In this document: in pieces, positions 11,090 to 22,400 of the stretch
How positions within the stretch are numbered: the first letter of the stretch is position 1
Layout of the letters: each line of letters starts with the position of its first letter
NCBI GenBank assembly: GCA_914767715.1
Contig: OU612074.1
Span: 23,360,062 to 23,424,061, forward strand
DNA: 64,000 nucleotides
From: Membranipora membranacea
Lineage: Eukaryota > Bryozoa > Gymnolaemata > Cheilostomatida > Membraniporidae
Direction of reading: 5' to 3'
Made by a program: the position numbers and the translations under genes
Notes under the pieces: generated by a model
Databases searched by the model: none
What the model was told of the DNA's origin: nothing
Seen by the model: the letters and a program-made list of their open reading frames with translations, nothing else

Positions 11090-14000
11090 CTATGAGAATA
11101 CTGGCCTCAGTATGAGTCCTAAAAGGCATGACGTTATGACAATCACTAAATTAGCGGAAAGGTAGGAGGAATGATCGAACACCGTCGGGTCAAACTTAAA
11201 ACATTCACTCTCTCCTGGTATGACCTCAAACTGCTGAGCCTCACAAAACTCCTCACCACTGCTGAACTTATCACCTGAAATAATAAGTTATAAATGAGCT
11301 GCTGTGATCGCGGGTTACAATGAGACTGAGTCCAACGCTGTGAGAAGTTTAGACTTAAACTGTATTGATAGCTTTGCTACAAGTATGCCACATAATATAC
11401 CCTTTTGATTCAAGGCAAAAACCATGGGTTTTGAAATTTAAATATGTGCAATTCAAGTCTGACAGGACAAAGTCAACATTGAGAAACTAGAAGCTTTGAA
11501 GGTTTGTAACAATAAAATACCGGCAGCAATCTTGGATGTTGAAATTGCAGTTAGTGCAAATTGAACAAATGAATAAAAGATTTAATTTTAAGAAATGCCG
11601 CATTGAGTTGTCCACTCTTGATATTGTCAATAAAGGGCAACTCCTTATGGCATGATGTCAGAGATGCTAACATAGAAAAGGGAGCAATGTGGTCACCGTT
11701 TGGGCAAAGATGCTTGAAATCCCACAAAATTGCCCAATCATAGCATTTAAAATTGGGCACTGGTGCTACATCAAGTTTTTCCTCGAGGAACTTTGCATTC
11801 TTCATAGTAGCTTCACAATCACTAAGCTGAACATTAGATGAATTAAAACATTGATAGATAAGCTCACCTATAGCTTCTCCGTCGAAGGAAGCTTCCTTAC
11901 AGTAAGAGAAGGCGTCATTACAGAATCCGTCACATATATTCAGCTGCCTGTGTAAATAACAAGGATAATGGTCTAACTAAACTACCGGGGCGGGTACTTC
12001 AGTCTCAAAGTCAACTGAGGGTCAGATCAGCTCAGCATTGTAAAGATAACACTTGTATTATGTGAGCAAGCCTTAATTAGACATTTAAAGCATATCAAGT
12101 TTCACATGATGCTGTATATTTGGCATGAGGTAGCATATCCTTACTATGTGATAATGAACCATGATGAGTGAATATTAGCTAGTTTTGGAGTGACACATTG
12201 GCTAACAGCAATGTTCCTCGCCTGAGGTGGGAGCTTTTTTTATAAAGTTATGAGACCCTGTAAATGTTACCTAGCCATAAATTTCAATATTTTAAGCCTG
12301 AGTGGAATATCTTAACTTTTCCTCCTGCAAATACTCTGATTCCCCACGGGTATAGACCACACTGAGAAATGCGTTCAAGTATCTGACATGTTCAGGGGGA
12401 GGTAAATTAATTGTTATAAATTTATCCTGGGTACCTATCCAATAAATCGCTATCATATAAGCCTATTGGTATCAATAGCTCACTTGGCTCTTAATTGGAG
12501 TGAGTTTTGATTCTATCTCAACATTGATGAAAGTTGGTTATGTTGATGAGTTTGTTTAGAGATCACAAGATGGATTTATTGTATTTTTCTAGCTTGGGCA
12601 GATGACAAGAACAAAAACTCACAAGCACATGGACATAGAAATTGTGTGGTTGGGAAGCCAATATTCAGATTTCCTTACAAGATAATGATATCTGTTTCCA
12701 AGCCTAGGACTACTAAGGTGGGATCACTCTAGTCAACAACAGCCACATATTCGATAGGATCGCCCCTGGTCCTATATTGTACAGCGATAATGATGCCTAA
12801 TATGTCCCCATCCATAGATGTAGGTTACTTATGGTAATGATGATAAATTGGAGGGATTAACCTGAGTATCAAAAAAACTTTAAAACTGCTTCGGTAGTTG
12901 CATTTACATGTAGCTAAACCTGTCGGAGGTCACATATGATTGGTCAGTGTGCTGTCTTTAACACAACATACATTAATTGGAGACAGGTAAATCAAAGGAC
13001 CACTTCAGAAGCCACACTCTCCTTATCACTAGTCTTTCTCACTAGTGGCATCCAGGTTAAGAGAAAACCAGGGATAATGGGTAATGTAAGACATCACTGA
13101 ACACAGTACGACCTATCTGGCAGGGGAAAGGGAATGATGGGGGAGGTGCACTTGATATATACCGAATTAGATGAGGACATACAGGGCAGGCCACCTTAGG
13201 ATATTGATACATTATAGGAGTGAAGTACTCGTAGGAGGAAAACTAATATGAATATAAACCCCCACCCATGCTAGCTACATTGAAGTCACTCCCAAACTAC
13301 CTAATATACATTCTTCTATGTATGTTACTTTTGAAGATGACAGACTCAGTGTTTTTGTGTATAATTGACTATCTGATAACAATATCTAATTGTATCTGTA
13401 ATTGTATATATGTATATAATTGTATTTGTAATTATATATATATTGGCTGTGTTTGTGTAAGTAAATGTATATAATGGACTCACTGTTTCTGCGTGTACCA
13501 ATTAGCCTGATAAGGATCACAGAAGTAACACATCATATAGTTGATGAGATTTCTGCAGTGCTTAGCTCTACTAGGCTCCATAGATAGAGGGGTGTCCAGA
13601 GGTAACATGTTATCAAATACTGAGGTCACCTAATAATAAAGTATCAAATACTAAGGTCACCTAATAATAAAGTATCAAACACTGAGGTCACCGTTGGTTA
13701 CAAGTGATATGAATTTGGTGAGCTGTTTCCATGAATCCTTGTAGATCCTGCTATCAAGAAATTTTATTTCTTGACTGAATAAACCACAAAGAGGTTGGAG
13801 GGAGATTTACTGACTCAGATAGAATCTAAAACTTCTTATAGAGAAATCACCAGTGACCTCATCAAGCAGTTTGCGTACACAATATGGAAAGCTAGCATGG
13901 TAGGCCTTGAGTGGAATCAATTCAAAACAACACAATGGTGTCCGAGAGGCCGAAATGCTACAGTCTACCAGTACGATTATGTGAGCGCAATCGACAAGCA

Positions 14001-14688
14001 CAGAGAGAGCACAATAGCTGTCTTGACAAGCGTATTAAGACTCGTGAGTGGTTATTGTCATCAGGAAGGTGGGGGGGTATACCACCCCTCCTGCTGTCAC
14101 TTGGTCACACTCACCTCAGTTCTTATGCAGCATGCATTGCTGCTATACCAAGTACAGTTCACCAACCCGTCCTGAGCAGTGGGAACACGAGCACCATCTG
14201 GAACATTTGGCAAAAATGTATATGTGTTTAGGTTTGAGCAGAGGCATAGGGTTGTGCGCTTGTTATAGACATTTTTTTGTGGTCTGTGAAAAATCGTCTG
14301 TGACAGAATACTTAATTATTATAGGCTACTAGTACTTGCTGTAGAAATCTATTAGTTAAAATCACCATCAACTTCATTCTTTTAATCAAAAAGCAAAAAA
14401 AGGTGAATGAAACATCCACTGAGTAGGGCTAGACCAATTCCAAAGATTAGGATGTGGGAATAGGAGTTGAGCTCATCATTTGATCATCAATTAATCATAA
14501 CTAAATATAAATAATGAAAATAGATAATAAAATAATCAATTCAATCATAAAAAAAAATACTCACAGACAAATGGACAAGCATTATTTACAGTTCCCTGGT
14601 CTGAGATCCCAATTTCACTGATTTGGCAGTGGACAGCAACTACCAAAAGGCTTGCCACCACACTCAGCTTCAGCAAGTGTGATGTCAT
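11090..14688 (-). CDS. Folate-receptor-like small secreted/GPI-anchored protein (complete, 174 aa)
   Basis: Four exons read on the minus strand: 14565-14688, 13484-13619, 11868-11947, 11090-11274. Junction phases are 1, 2, 1 and the stop is TAG. The ATG opens a signal peptide (MTSHLLKLSVVASLLVVAV, cleavage near VHC). The mature part has CRNLINYMMCYFCDPYQANW, then ICDGFCNDAFSYCKEA, then EEFCEAQQFEVIPGESECFK. This matches the cysteine spacing of the folate receptor/riboflavin-binding family (Folate_rec), especially the C..CDP/CSP block and the CxxFCxxxxxxCK block. The C-terminus is hydrophobic (LVIVITSCLLGLILRPVF), consistent with a GPI-attachment signal. At 174 aa it is shorter than vertebrate folate receptors (about 240-260 aa), and several family cysteines and the Trp-rich region are absent. 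Ligand binding is therefore unproven; family membership is inferred from cysteine motifs. Confidence 0.72.
11948..13483. other. Intron 2 of the folate-receptor-like gene
   Basis: This 1.5-kb intron shows no further exon or element I can support. A TA/TG-rich stretch lies at about 13390-13445 next to the donor. Confidence 0.6.
13611..13690 (-). repeat. 31-bp tandem array copying the acceptor of folate-receptor-like exon 2
   Basis: Copies start at 13611, 13642 and 13673 (plus-strand reading). On the minus strand each carries TTATTAGGTGACCTCAG followed by the first nine exon bases. The copy nearest the exon (acceptor at 13620-13621) gives the right phase; the other two lie in the intron. Confidence 0.88.
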
Positions 14689-16427
14689 TGTCAAAGGAGC
14701 ATCAGAAAACTACAATAATCAATTTTTGGTCAGCAGAAAAATTATGTTATTTTACATTTTCTTCCCAAAGAGATTGTTTACTAGCCCAATATAGACTACA
14801 GGTGAAACAGTTACTTATAGTTAGTTTTTTTACTGTGAACCAGTCTTTGTAATCGGACTATACTGCAACGCCCTCTAGTGTTATATTGTCTCTGAGAAAA
14901 TTTGTAGCACTTCAGAAACTTCACACAGACTATTTCCTGATTATCTTCAGTTCTGAGACAAAGAGATGCCGTGTACAGCAGCCTCCTAGATGTTTTCTGT
15001 GAGTTACTAACAAGGTTTTTTTGTTACTGTTCATGAAGAGAAACATCATTTATTACTTACTTAGTTCACTCAAGTCAATGATTTGAACTCCCTCTTATCA
15101 TCAAGTTTGCTGTGTGCAAGCAGGGAGAATGCCCTGGTGCAAGTTTTCCCCTACCACAAAAGTTTCAGAGAATTATTTTGTGTGGCAAATTATATTTTAT
15201 ATTTCAATTGAGCGAAAAAATGCGCTGCTGCAATAAATTTGGTTGCTTGTCTTTATTCTTATGGTTGCAATGAAATAAAAAGTTATTACCAGCAAAGAGA
15301 TGACCAAAACAGAGTGGCTCAACGTGCCCCATACAGAAATGCGGATCCGGCTCAATGTGCCCCGTGCTTGGGGCACATTGAGCCGCTTGCCGATTTTTTT
15401 TGAAACAGCAGTATTTCCTTTTCTTGCTGCAATAGGTTTCTGAAATCACTTATGTTGACGGAAGACATGATGACCAATTTCAGTGCCAAGTTTTGTTAAT
15501 CTGGCACAATTCAATTGCATGTTACAATAAAATATGTAAAAACTGGCTCAACGTACCCCGCCTTCCCCTATCCAGTTTGGTTGGAAAATTACTTGGTGAA
15601 ACAAAGTAATGTTGTGTAGTGTCATTCATAAGTATTAGAGCACACACTAGCTTGACAGAATAGGTGGCGAATCCAGTATATGAGAAATCAGTTCATAGTT
15701 TAGAAGACCAAGCTTCTCATCGCCAAAGTGTGAATCGTTGCCTAGCAAGTTATGACGGGTTGGGCTTCTTTCTTATGATCCGGAAAATTGCTAGACTAGC
15801 AAAACTGTATGACTCGGTAACGTTCAGTGGTGGCTATACAGACTTTTTCAATCTGATGTTCATGGGTTACACTCAAGTTTTACATGCTTCTCATCTTTTT
15901 ATACAGGTCAACAACTGAGGAAAGCACACTGAGTTATCTACTGAGCCTCCTGTAGAGAGATAGACGAGGCGGTCGTAGAGGCTTCGAGTCGGAGTGATAC
16001 ACAGGTTAGTACATGAAGCTTCTATTTCTGATTTAATGGGATGGGAAATTGTGTCAAGTAATACATGAGCTTCCCTAGCTCTGGATTGATTTTATTCATC
16101 TTCATGCAGAGGGTAATACCTTAAAGCCTGCGCATACATGAGGCCCGGACTTAGCCTATAATTAAATATTGCATACAGAAATCATGTTTCCAAGTTGATG
16201 AAACAGTTATTCTATTGAGTGAGATGAAAGTGAATGGATTGGTCTAATCCTAAGATCGAGGCAATGACATAAGATAAAATATATCACTTTGCAAGTCTTG
16301 TTCCTTCCAGTTGAAAGAACCCCTAGCCCCCATTGTTAAATCTTGACCTCTTGACTGTATCTGTCAGCATGGAACTATTTATAAATATATAACAATACTT
16401 ATAGAGCAGACTGGTCTCACTGAGATA
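14689..16427. other. Divergent intergenic region, folate-receptor-like / Mind bomb
   Basis: No coding exon is seen. It should contain the promoters of both flanking genes; no TATA box or untranslated exon could be fixed by eye. Most of 15040-15570 is a degraded DNA transposon copy. Other open frames here, for example 15664-15918, show no recognisable protein features. Confidence 0.6.
15040..15568 (-). mobile_element. Truncated copy of the GGCTCAACGTGCCCC DNA transposon family
   Basis: The right end (ACGTACCCCGCCTTCCCCTA, ending at 15570) matches the ends of the copies at 38.2 and 58.6 kb. The interior, including a back-to-back GGCTCAATGTGCCCC / GGGGCACATTGAGCC pair near 15340-15385, aligns with the reverse complement of the 58.6-kb copy. 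The left inverted end is not visible, so this copy is truncated or badly decayed; 15040 is an approximate limit. No transposase remnant is seen. Confidence 0.75.
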
Positions 16428-19400
16428 ATGGCGACACCCACTGCTGCTGCTGGGCTGACTGTAGGAGTGAGAGTGGTCAGAGGGCCGGACTGGAAATGGG
16501 GAAACCAAGACGACGGAGAAGGTAGGTTATGAAATCTCAATGTTTATATTAAGGATTGTAGTGTGGCCACCAAGCCTTCAGTTAGACCAGGTCATCAAAC
16601 TGACTGATCAATCAATGATTAAGTTGTAATCATTAGGGGATATCGATAGGGATAAAACTATATAATATAGGGTCTACAATACAAAAAGTCAAAAAGTAAA
16701 CACTCAACATAACAAGAGCATAACAGTGAACTCCTCACATCTAGGAGCTCTTTAGCTAATATATAGCTGTCTTAGCACATGACAAACATGTCTATGGTCT
16801 TAGTATAAATGTCAAACATTTAAGTCTAGGATTCGTGTCTATAATATCTAGTACTCTACTTAACTTCAGTGGGGCTCAACTGCTACTCAAAAATAATTTC
16901 TCATGCAATTAAAATTAAATGAACCAGGACACTTTTTAATCCTTTTAAAGCCAAAAGTTAAACCTGTAATTCTCTCAGCTGTTTGAGACAAAGACTAAAG
17001 TTAGTCACTAATCGCCTGTCCAGGTCATGTGGATTGCTTTGTCTAACTGAAATATAAAATTTAACTGTCATCCTTCCCCTCAAAGAAGCCAAGTCTATAG
17101 CCTACTAAAGTGCAACCTCTTAATTGATCTCACGAGCGCTCCTAGAGCGCATCTTCCTCAGATAGAGACAAGGTACTTGTCAACTGCCTCATAGGTTTGT
17201 TGGAATGACTGCCTGCGACCACATGCTCTCTTGTCTTCAAGAAGCCTAGAGTGGAATCTGTGTAGTTTGGGAGGACCATATGAGGCTATTGATATTTAGT
17301 TTGTGGTAATTTTTGTGAATAAGTAGCTCATATCATACATTGGAAACATAAATTGGCCAGTCAGGCTACGGCAGCTTCATGGGCTGATAGGTTAGATTAG
17401 TCTACTAACTCGACATCAAACTCAGCTTGTAATAGACGGAATCTAGGCCGCTCATAAATCATCGGACTAATTAGAAACGGAACTAAGAAAAGCTCTAGTC
17501 TAGGGAAATGTTGTAAAATGTCAGTGAACTTGATGAAGTAATTCTTTTCTTATAAATCAATGGTTTTCCTGATTCTATTATTGAGACCACAGATAGATAG
17601 ATTCGTCATATAAAGCATTTGAGAGTGATCAGTCCTGTGATTCTGTGATTCACACCCATGTCTGAGTTATGTCGTAAGGGAGACTTTACATGTTGTTTAC
17701 ACACTGGGAGTGAGACAGCAGCGGCCTTGATTTAGATATGATAGGTCTGGCATGAGTGATTACTTTGATTATTATCAATCAATCTTGGCACATAAGTTCA
17801 CTCCCACATTCTCTGATATGTGGTACTCTCCCCACAGTAGTATCGTAGCCAAACTACTGAGCCACTGCTACATACAGCAACTCAGCCAAAAGTTCACTGT
17901 ACTGATAGTGGTATCACAGAGCAAGGATATATCCTTTCTCTGTGGTAGTATCGTAGCCAAACCACTGGGCCACTGCTGTGTACAGCAACTTTGCCAAAAG
18001 TTCACCGGACAGATAAAATCAGTTATAAGGTTTCACAGCCTTCCGAAGTTGTAATAGGCTACACTTTGTAAAAACACAGAGGCCGTCTAACTTTGTCTGA
18101 CCTGTAAATTGAGGTCTATTGAGGCTTTTAGCAGTTATTATTTACTCAAGTAAATTGCACTCAATAATTTGCAGTAACTAGCTGTGTTCAGTGTTCAGCA
18201 GCTAGTCCTAATTGTGTTATTTGAATATGAAAGGCCTGCAATAAAGAGCCTCTTGTTATGAGTTAGATTTTTGTCCCCAATACCAGGTAAAGTGAATGAA
18301 TATTGGTGCAAACAATTCTTGAATTTGTAAGACTTTCACCAACTTAAATGCCAAAGTATATTTGCTGTTATGGGACTAAAACCAGCAATAGCATTGAGGA
18401 ATTGGCGGTACCATATGGTATGTGATGAGCATCATCATGGGGGAGGCGGTGGAGGAACGTTTAAGCAACAAATTTTCATGTATAAGCTTTATGTCGCTCT
18501 AACTAAGGCAATGTGATCACCTACCAGGATGTTAGTGAGAGGTAGTTCAGACATCAAATCTAAGACTACCTGTATATATCTGACATTGTTGTATTTCAGG
18601 TCATGTTGGTACAGTGATAGAGATCGGACGTCCAGGTAGTAAGACTTCTCCAGATAAGACTGTGGTCGTACAGTGGGACTCGGGTAATAAGACTAACTAC
18701 CGGGTCGGCTACCAGGGAGCTTACGATCTCAGGCTATTCGACAACGCTCCATCAGGTTAGTGAGCATCAGTACTGCACTGGCTCTGTCCATGTATGTTAA
18801 TCTGAGCATCTACAACAAGTAAGTTAACATCTACAGTCAGATTTCACCATCCCAGTAACATGTGAAAGATGATGATACTGGAGAAATCTATCAGTTTTTA
18901 ATCAGCAGTGAAAAGGGCTCCAATCAGCATCATGATACAGGCAAGAAGTCCTATCAGGGTCTAAATGATCCATGGTGTAAACCTTTGTTACAACCGCAGG
19001 CCACTTCACTAACTAAGATAGGTCTTATTTTGAAACCATACAAGCCAAACTGAAACCTTTGGACCATCAATTATATTGCAAAAGCAAAACAAACTTGAGA
19101 ATAATATTAGGGCCCGGTATCTAATTTGGTCAAGCTTTTGTAAGAGAACTAGAATATACTCCCTCAGACCACCTAGAAGTGAACTTGTGGTCAGTTACCA
19201 GAGGGGTGCAGTTCTATATTTACACCAGAGACAATGAATTAGAATAATCTACTGTCTTTGTGCACATCAACTTCTACTCACTCATAGCAATGACTATTTA
19301 TAATCTTTGCTCATAGAGCGCAGAGCAGTTTCACTTCAGAGGAATACTCGTGTAGCTCTTGTGGTTTTTAAATCTGTTATCCAAAATCATGTCGGGCATT

Positions 19401-22400
19401 GTAAAGCATACCGACGATGGCTACAGCCAAAAATCACTTAGCAACAGAATTTTGGCAGAAATTATGGTACATATTTGTGGGAAGGGAAGTTATTTTTGGT
19501 TAAGCTCAAACTAGACTTGGTGAATGAAAATAACTATAAATACTCCAGCTTATCGGATGAGGTTGAATAAGAGATTGTGTTGTTCATGTTAGATCAAATG
19601 TTGCACCAACCAGCATTATACTTTCAAAGAAAAAAATACCAATCAAAAATGTTTTCAAATGGATGGTTTTGCTCAATATTTTTTCCAAGGAGTAGGAGGT
19701 GGCTCAGTTGGTTAGAGCGCCGGACTTCAACACGCAAGTGTTGAAGGTCGTGGGTTCGAAACCCACTGCGGTCCATCTTCTACTGGGGATTGGTTGGTCC
19801 CCCAGGTGTGCTCCGACCTGCCTGCAAACAGAGAGCAAATTGGCGCAGATATTGCGGCCTCGCCAATAAGGCAATAAAATTTCGCCGTCCATGCCTCGGG
19901 ATGGGCGAGTGATAAGACATCCGATTTTAATCAACCTTAAAAAGGCCTCTCCTCCTTTAAACAGTGGAGATCTGACTAACTTATGAGGATGTTAGAAATA
20001 AATTATGTTCATATGGGATGATCAGACAGATTATCAAGCTTGGAATTGTTTTCCCTTAGCCAGCATATATATTTTGTTGTTGTTTATGAGTGTACCAGTG
20101 TAACTATCATAGCCCCGGCCCTTATATAACGGTCAGCACCATTTCTTCGATGTTGAACTCAAACCATAGTGTCAATAATAAAAAGCAAAATCGTGATGTT
20201 TATGATCTCCACAAGTTTTGACCCATCATACTGGTCTTGTTGTTGTTATTGTTGTTTCTGTTAGGAGTGAGACACCCTGACGTAGTATTGTATTTATCAT
20301 GTTATTGTAGGAGTGAGACACCCTGACGTAGTATTGTATTTATCATGTTATTGTAGGAGTGAGACACCCTGACGTAGTATTGTATTTATCATGTTATTGT
20401 AGGAGTGAGACACCCTGACGTAGTATTGTATTTATCATGTTATTGTAGGAGTGAGACACCCTGACGTAGTATTGTATTTATCATGTTATTGTAGGAGTGA
20501 GACACCCTGACGTAGTATTGTATTTATCATGTTATTGTAGGAGTGAGACACCCTGACGTAGTATTGTATTTATCATGTTATTGTAGGAGTGAGACACCCT
20601 GACGTAGTATTGTATTTATCATGTTATTGTAGGAGTGAGACACCCTGACGTAGTATGTGACAGCTGTGGACAGCAGGGTATAGCAGGAGTGAGATGGATG
20701 TGTACTAAGTGTAAGGACTTCGATCTCTGTACTCCTTGTTATAACTCAGGCAAACATAACCCTGAGCATAGCTTTACAAGGTTCATCACTGCTAACAGTA
20801 AGGTACGTGTACTGACTACATCAGGAGACGTGGTGTTTCGGGCCTCATTATGTATGATTTTGAAGTTGCTCTCCCTAATTTGCAGTCAACAAGCGTGTGT
20901 TGGTCTCAATTCGGACTGGCAATTCCCAAACAATAGCTGCTGTTCAGTATGAAAGTTTGTAGTCCCAGTAGTCTGAACTGAATTCTAATCAATTAGTTAG
21001 TGCATTTGAAACATTCTCTCACTTACGATTTTGGTGTCTCGACAGTTCGCATCAACTGCCAAACAACTTCTCTTGCGGGTATAATTGTGTGATGTATGAA
21101 AAGCTTATGTTTTTATTGACCAACATGTCAGGCAAGTCAAGCAAGCTCTCACTGTCAACACAATCTTTCACAATAATCTGCTTCTGCTGTGGTCAATAGG
21201 AGATGGGGTTGTTACATGTAAGGTATAATGTACAATGCCTACATACTTACATACAGTGGTCTAAGTATATAATTTATGGTTCAGTTACCGACTTTATCTC
21301 ATGACCACACTATCTCTCACCGAGATCTGACTGTTTTCTGTTCTTGTTGACAGGGAGTTAAGGTAGCTAAGAGAGGAGGAGTCGTCCCTCATGAAGCTAA
21401 AGGAATATTCCCAGGAGCTAAAGTAGAGAGAGGACCTGCATGGGAGTGGGGAAACCAGGACGGTAAGTCTCAGATTTGTACAGTAAGTCACGACTTAATA
21501 CAGTAACATTCACTACGTCGACGGGACAGCGATTGGAGGGCTAATCGATACATGGGAGTAGCATTAATGTTATCATCCAGTCGCATTGGTTCGGTTTCTT
21601 CATTCGAATTGGGGAACGATATTGATACGGATCGGCGGCGTTGATGAATGGATAGTGACATATACCGTTAAACCAGTTAACCTGAGATGTTCGCTCACCT
21701 TACAGCTGGACATGACATAGTCTGAGCCTTCTAGAATCTTGCCCCCCCCCCCCCGTCCGACAGCCCTCCCATGACTTGGTCATATCATGGATTGTTACTG
21801 TGTGTCCACATTCAATGCTGATCACTGGGGCATCTCAAACACTCCCTGCGTCTTCTTAGATTTGGTTTGTGTTTGATCAAAAATATTTTGCTCATAGAAA
21901 AAAAGGAGCTTAAACAAAGACAAATCCAAATTTGGAAGACTTTGTGCGAAGCATTGAGAGCAAGAAAGTACATGAAGTTCATGGAAAGGGCAACTCTTAA
22001 ATGTTCCTGACCGACCTATCTTGGTTTTGAGGAAGTATCATTATTGTCAGGTTAGGTTAGGTCACTGCCTGTCGTCTCATTTCACTTATAGATTAAGCCA
22101 CCCAGCAGATTAAAAATAACGATAAAAAATAATGGTTGATTCATGTCTACTTGGTGGACTTTCACACTACAGGGCAGCTGGTCTGCTCTGTTATTTTGCT
22201 GGTTCTGCTCTCGAGGAATCCGTATGTTTATTTAGATGGTGGAGGCGGCTGATTGTACTCGATGATACTAAATTTGTTTTTATTTGTTTTGGAATTTGGA
22301 ATATTAATCCCTGCAGTGGACTGTGGTGGACTTCACCACTTTCATATTGTGATTATTTATAACACTAATAGACAGTTTGGTCACATCTTCCTGTTTTGTA

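Noticed and set aside
13795-14231. Several overlapping plus-strand open frames of 100-126 codons
   Set aside because: They lie in intron 1 of the minus-strand folate-receptor-like gene and show no family motif or codon pattern.
19693-19775. Functional tRNA gene
   Set aside because: A and B boxes are present, but the acceptor stem does not pair, the anticodon arm is abnormal and about 180 nt of SINE body follow.
20264-20657. CRISPR array
   Set aside because: Units are contiguous identical 46-mers without variable spacers, in an animal intron, and each matches the adjacent exon start.
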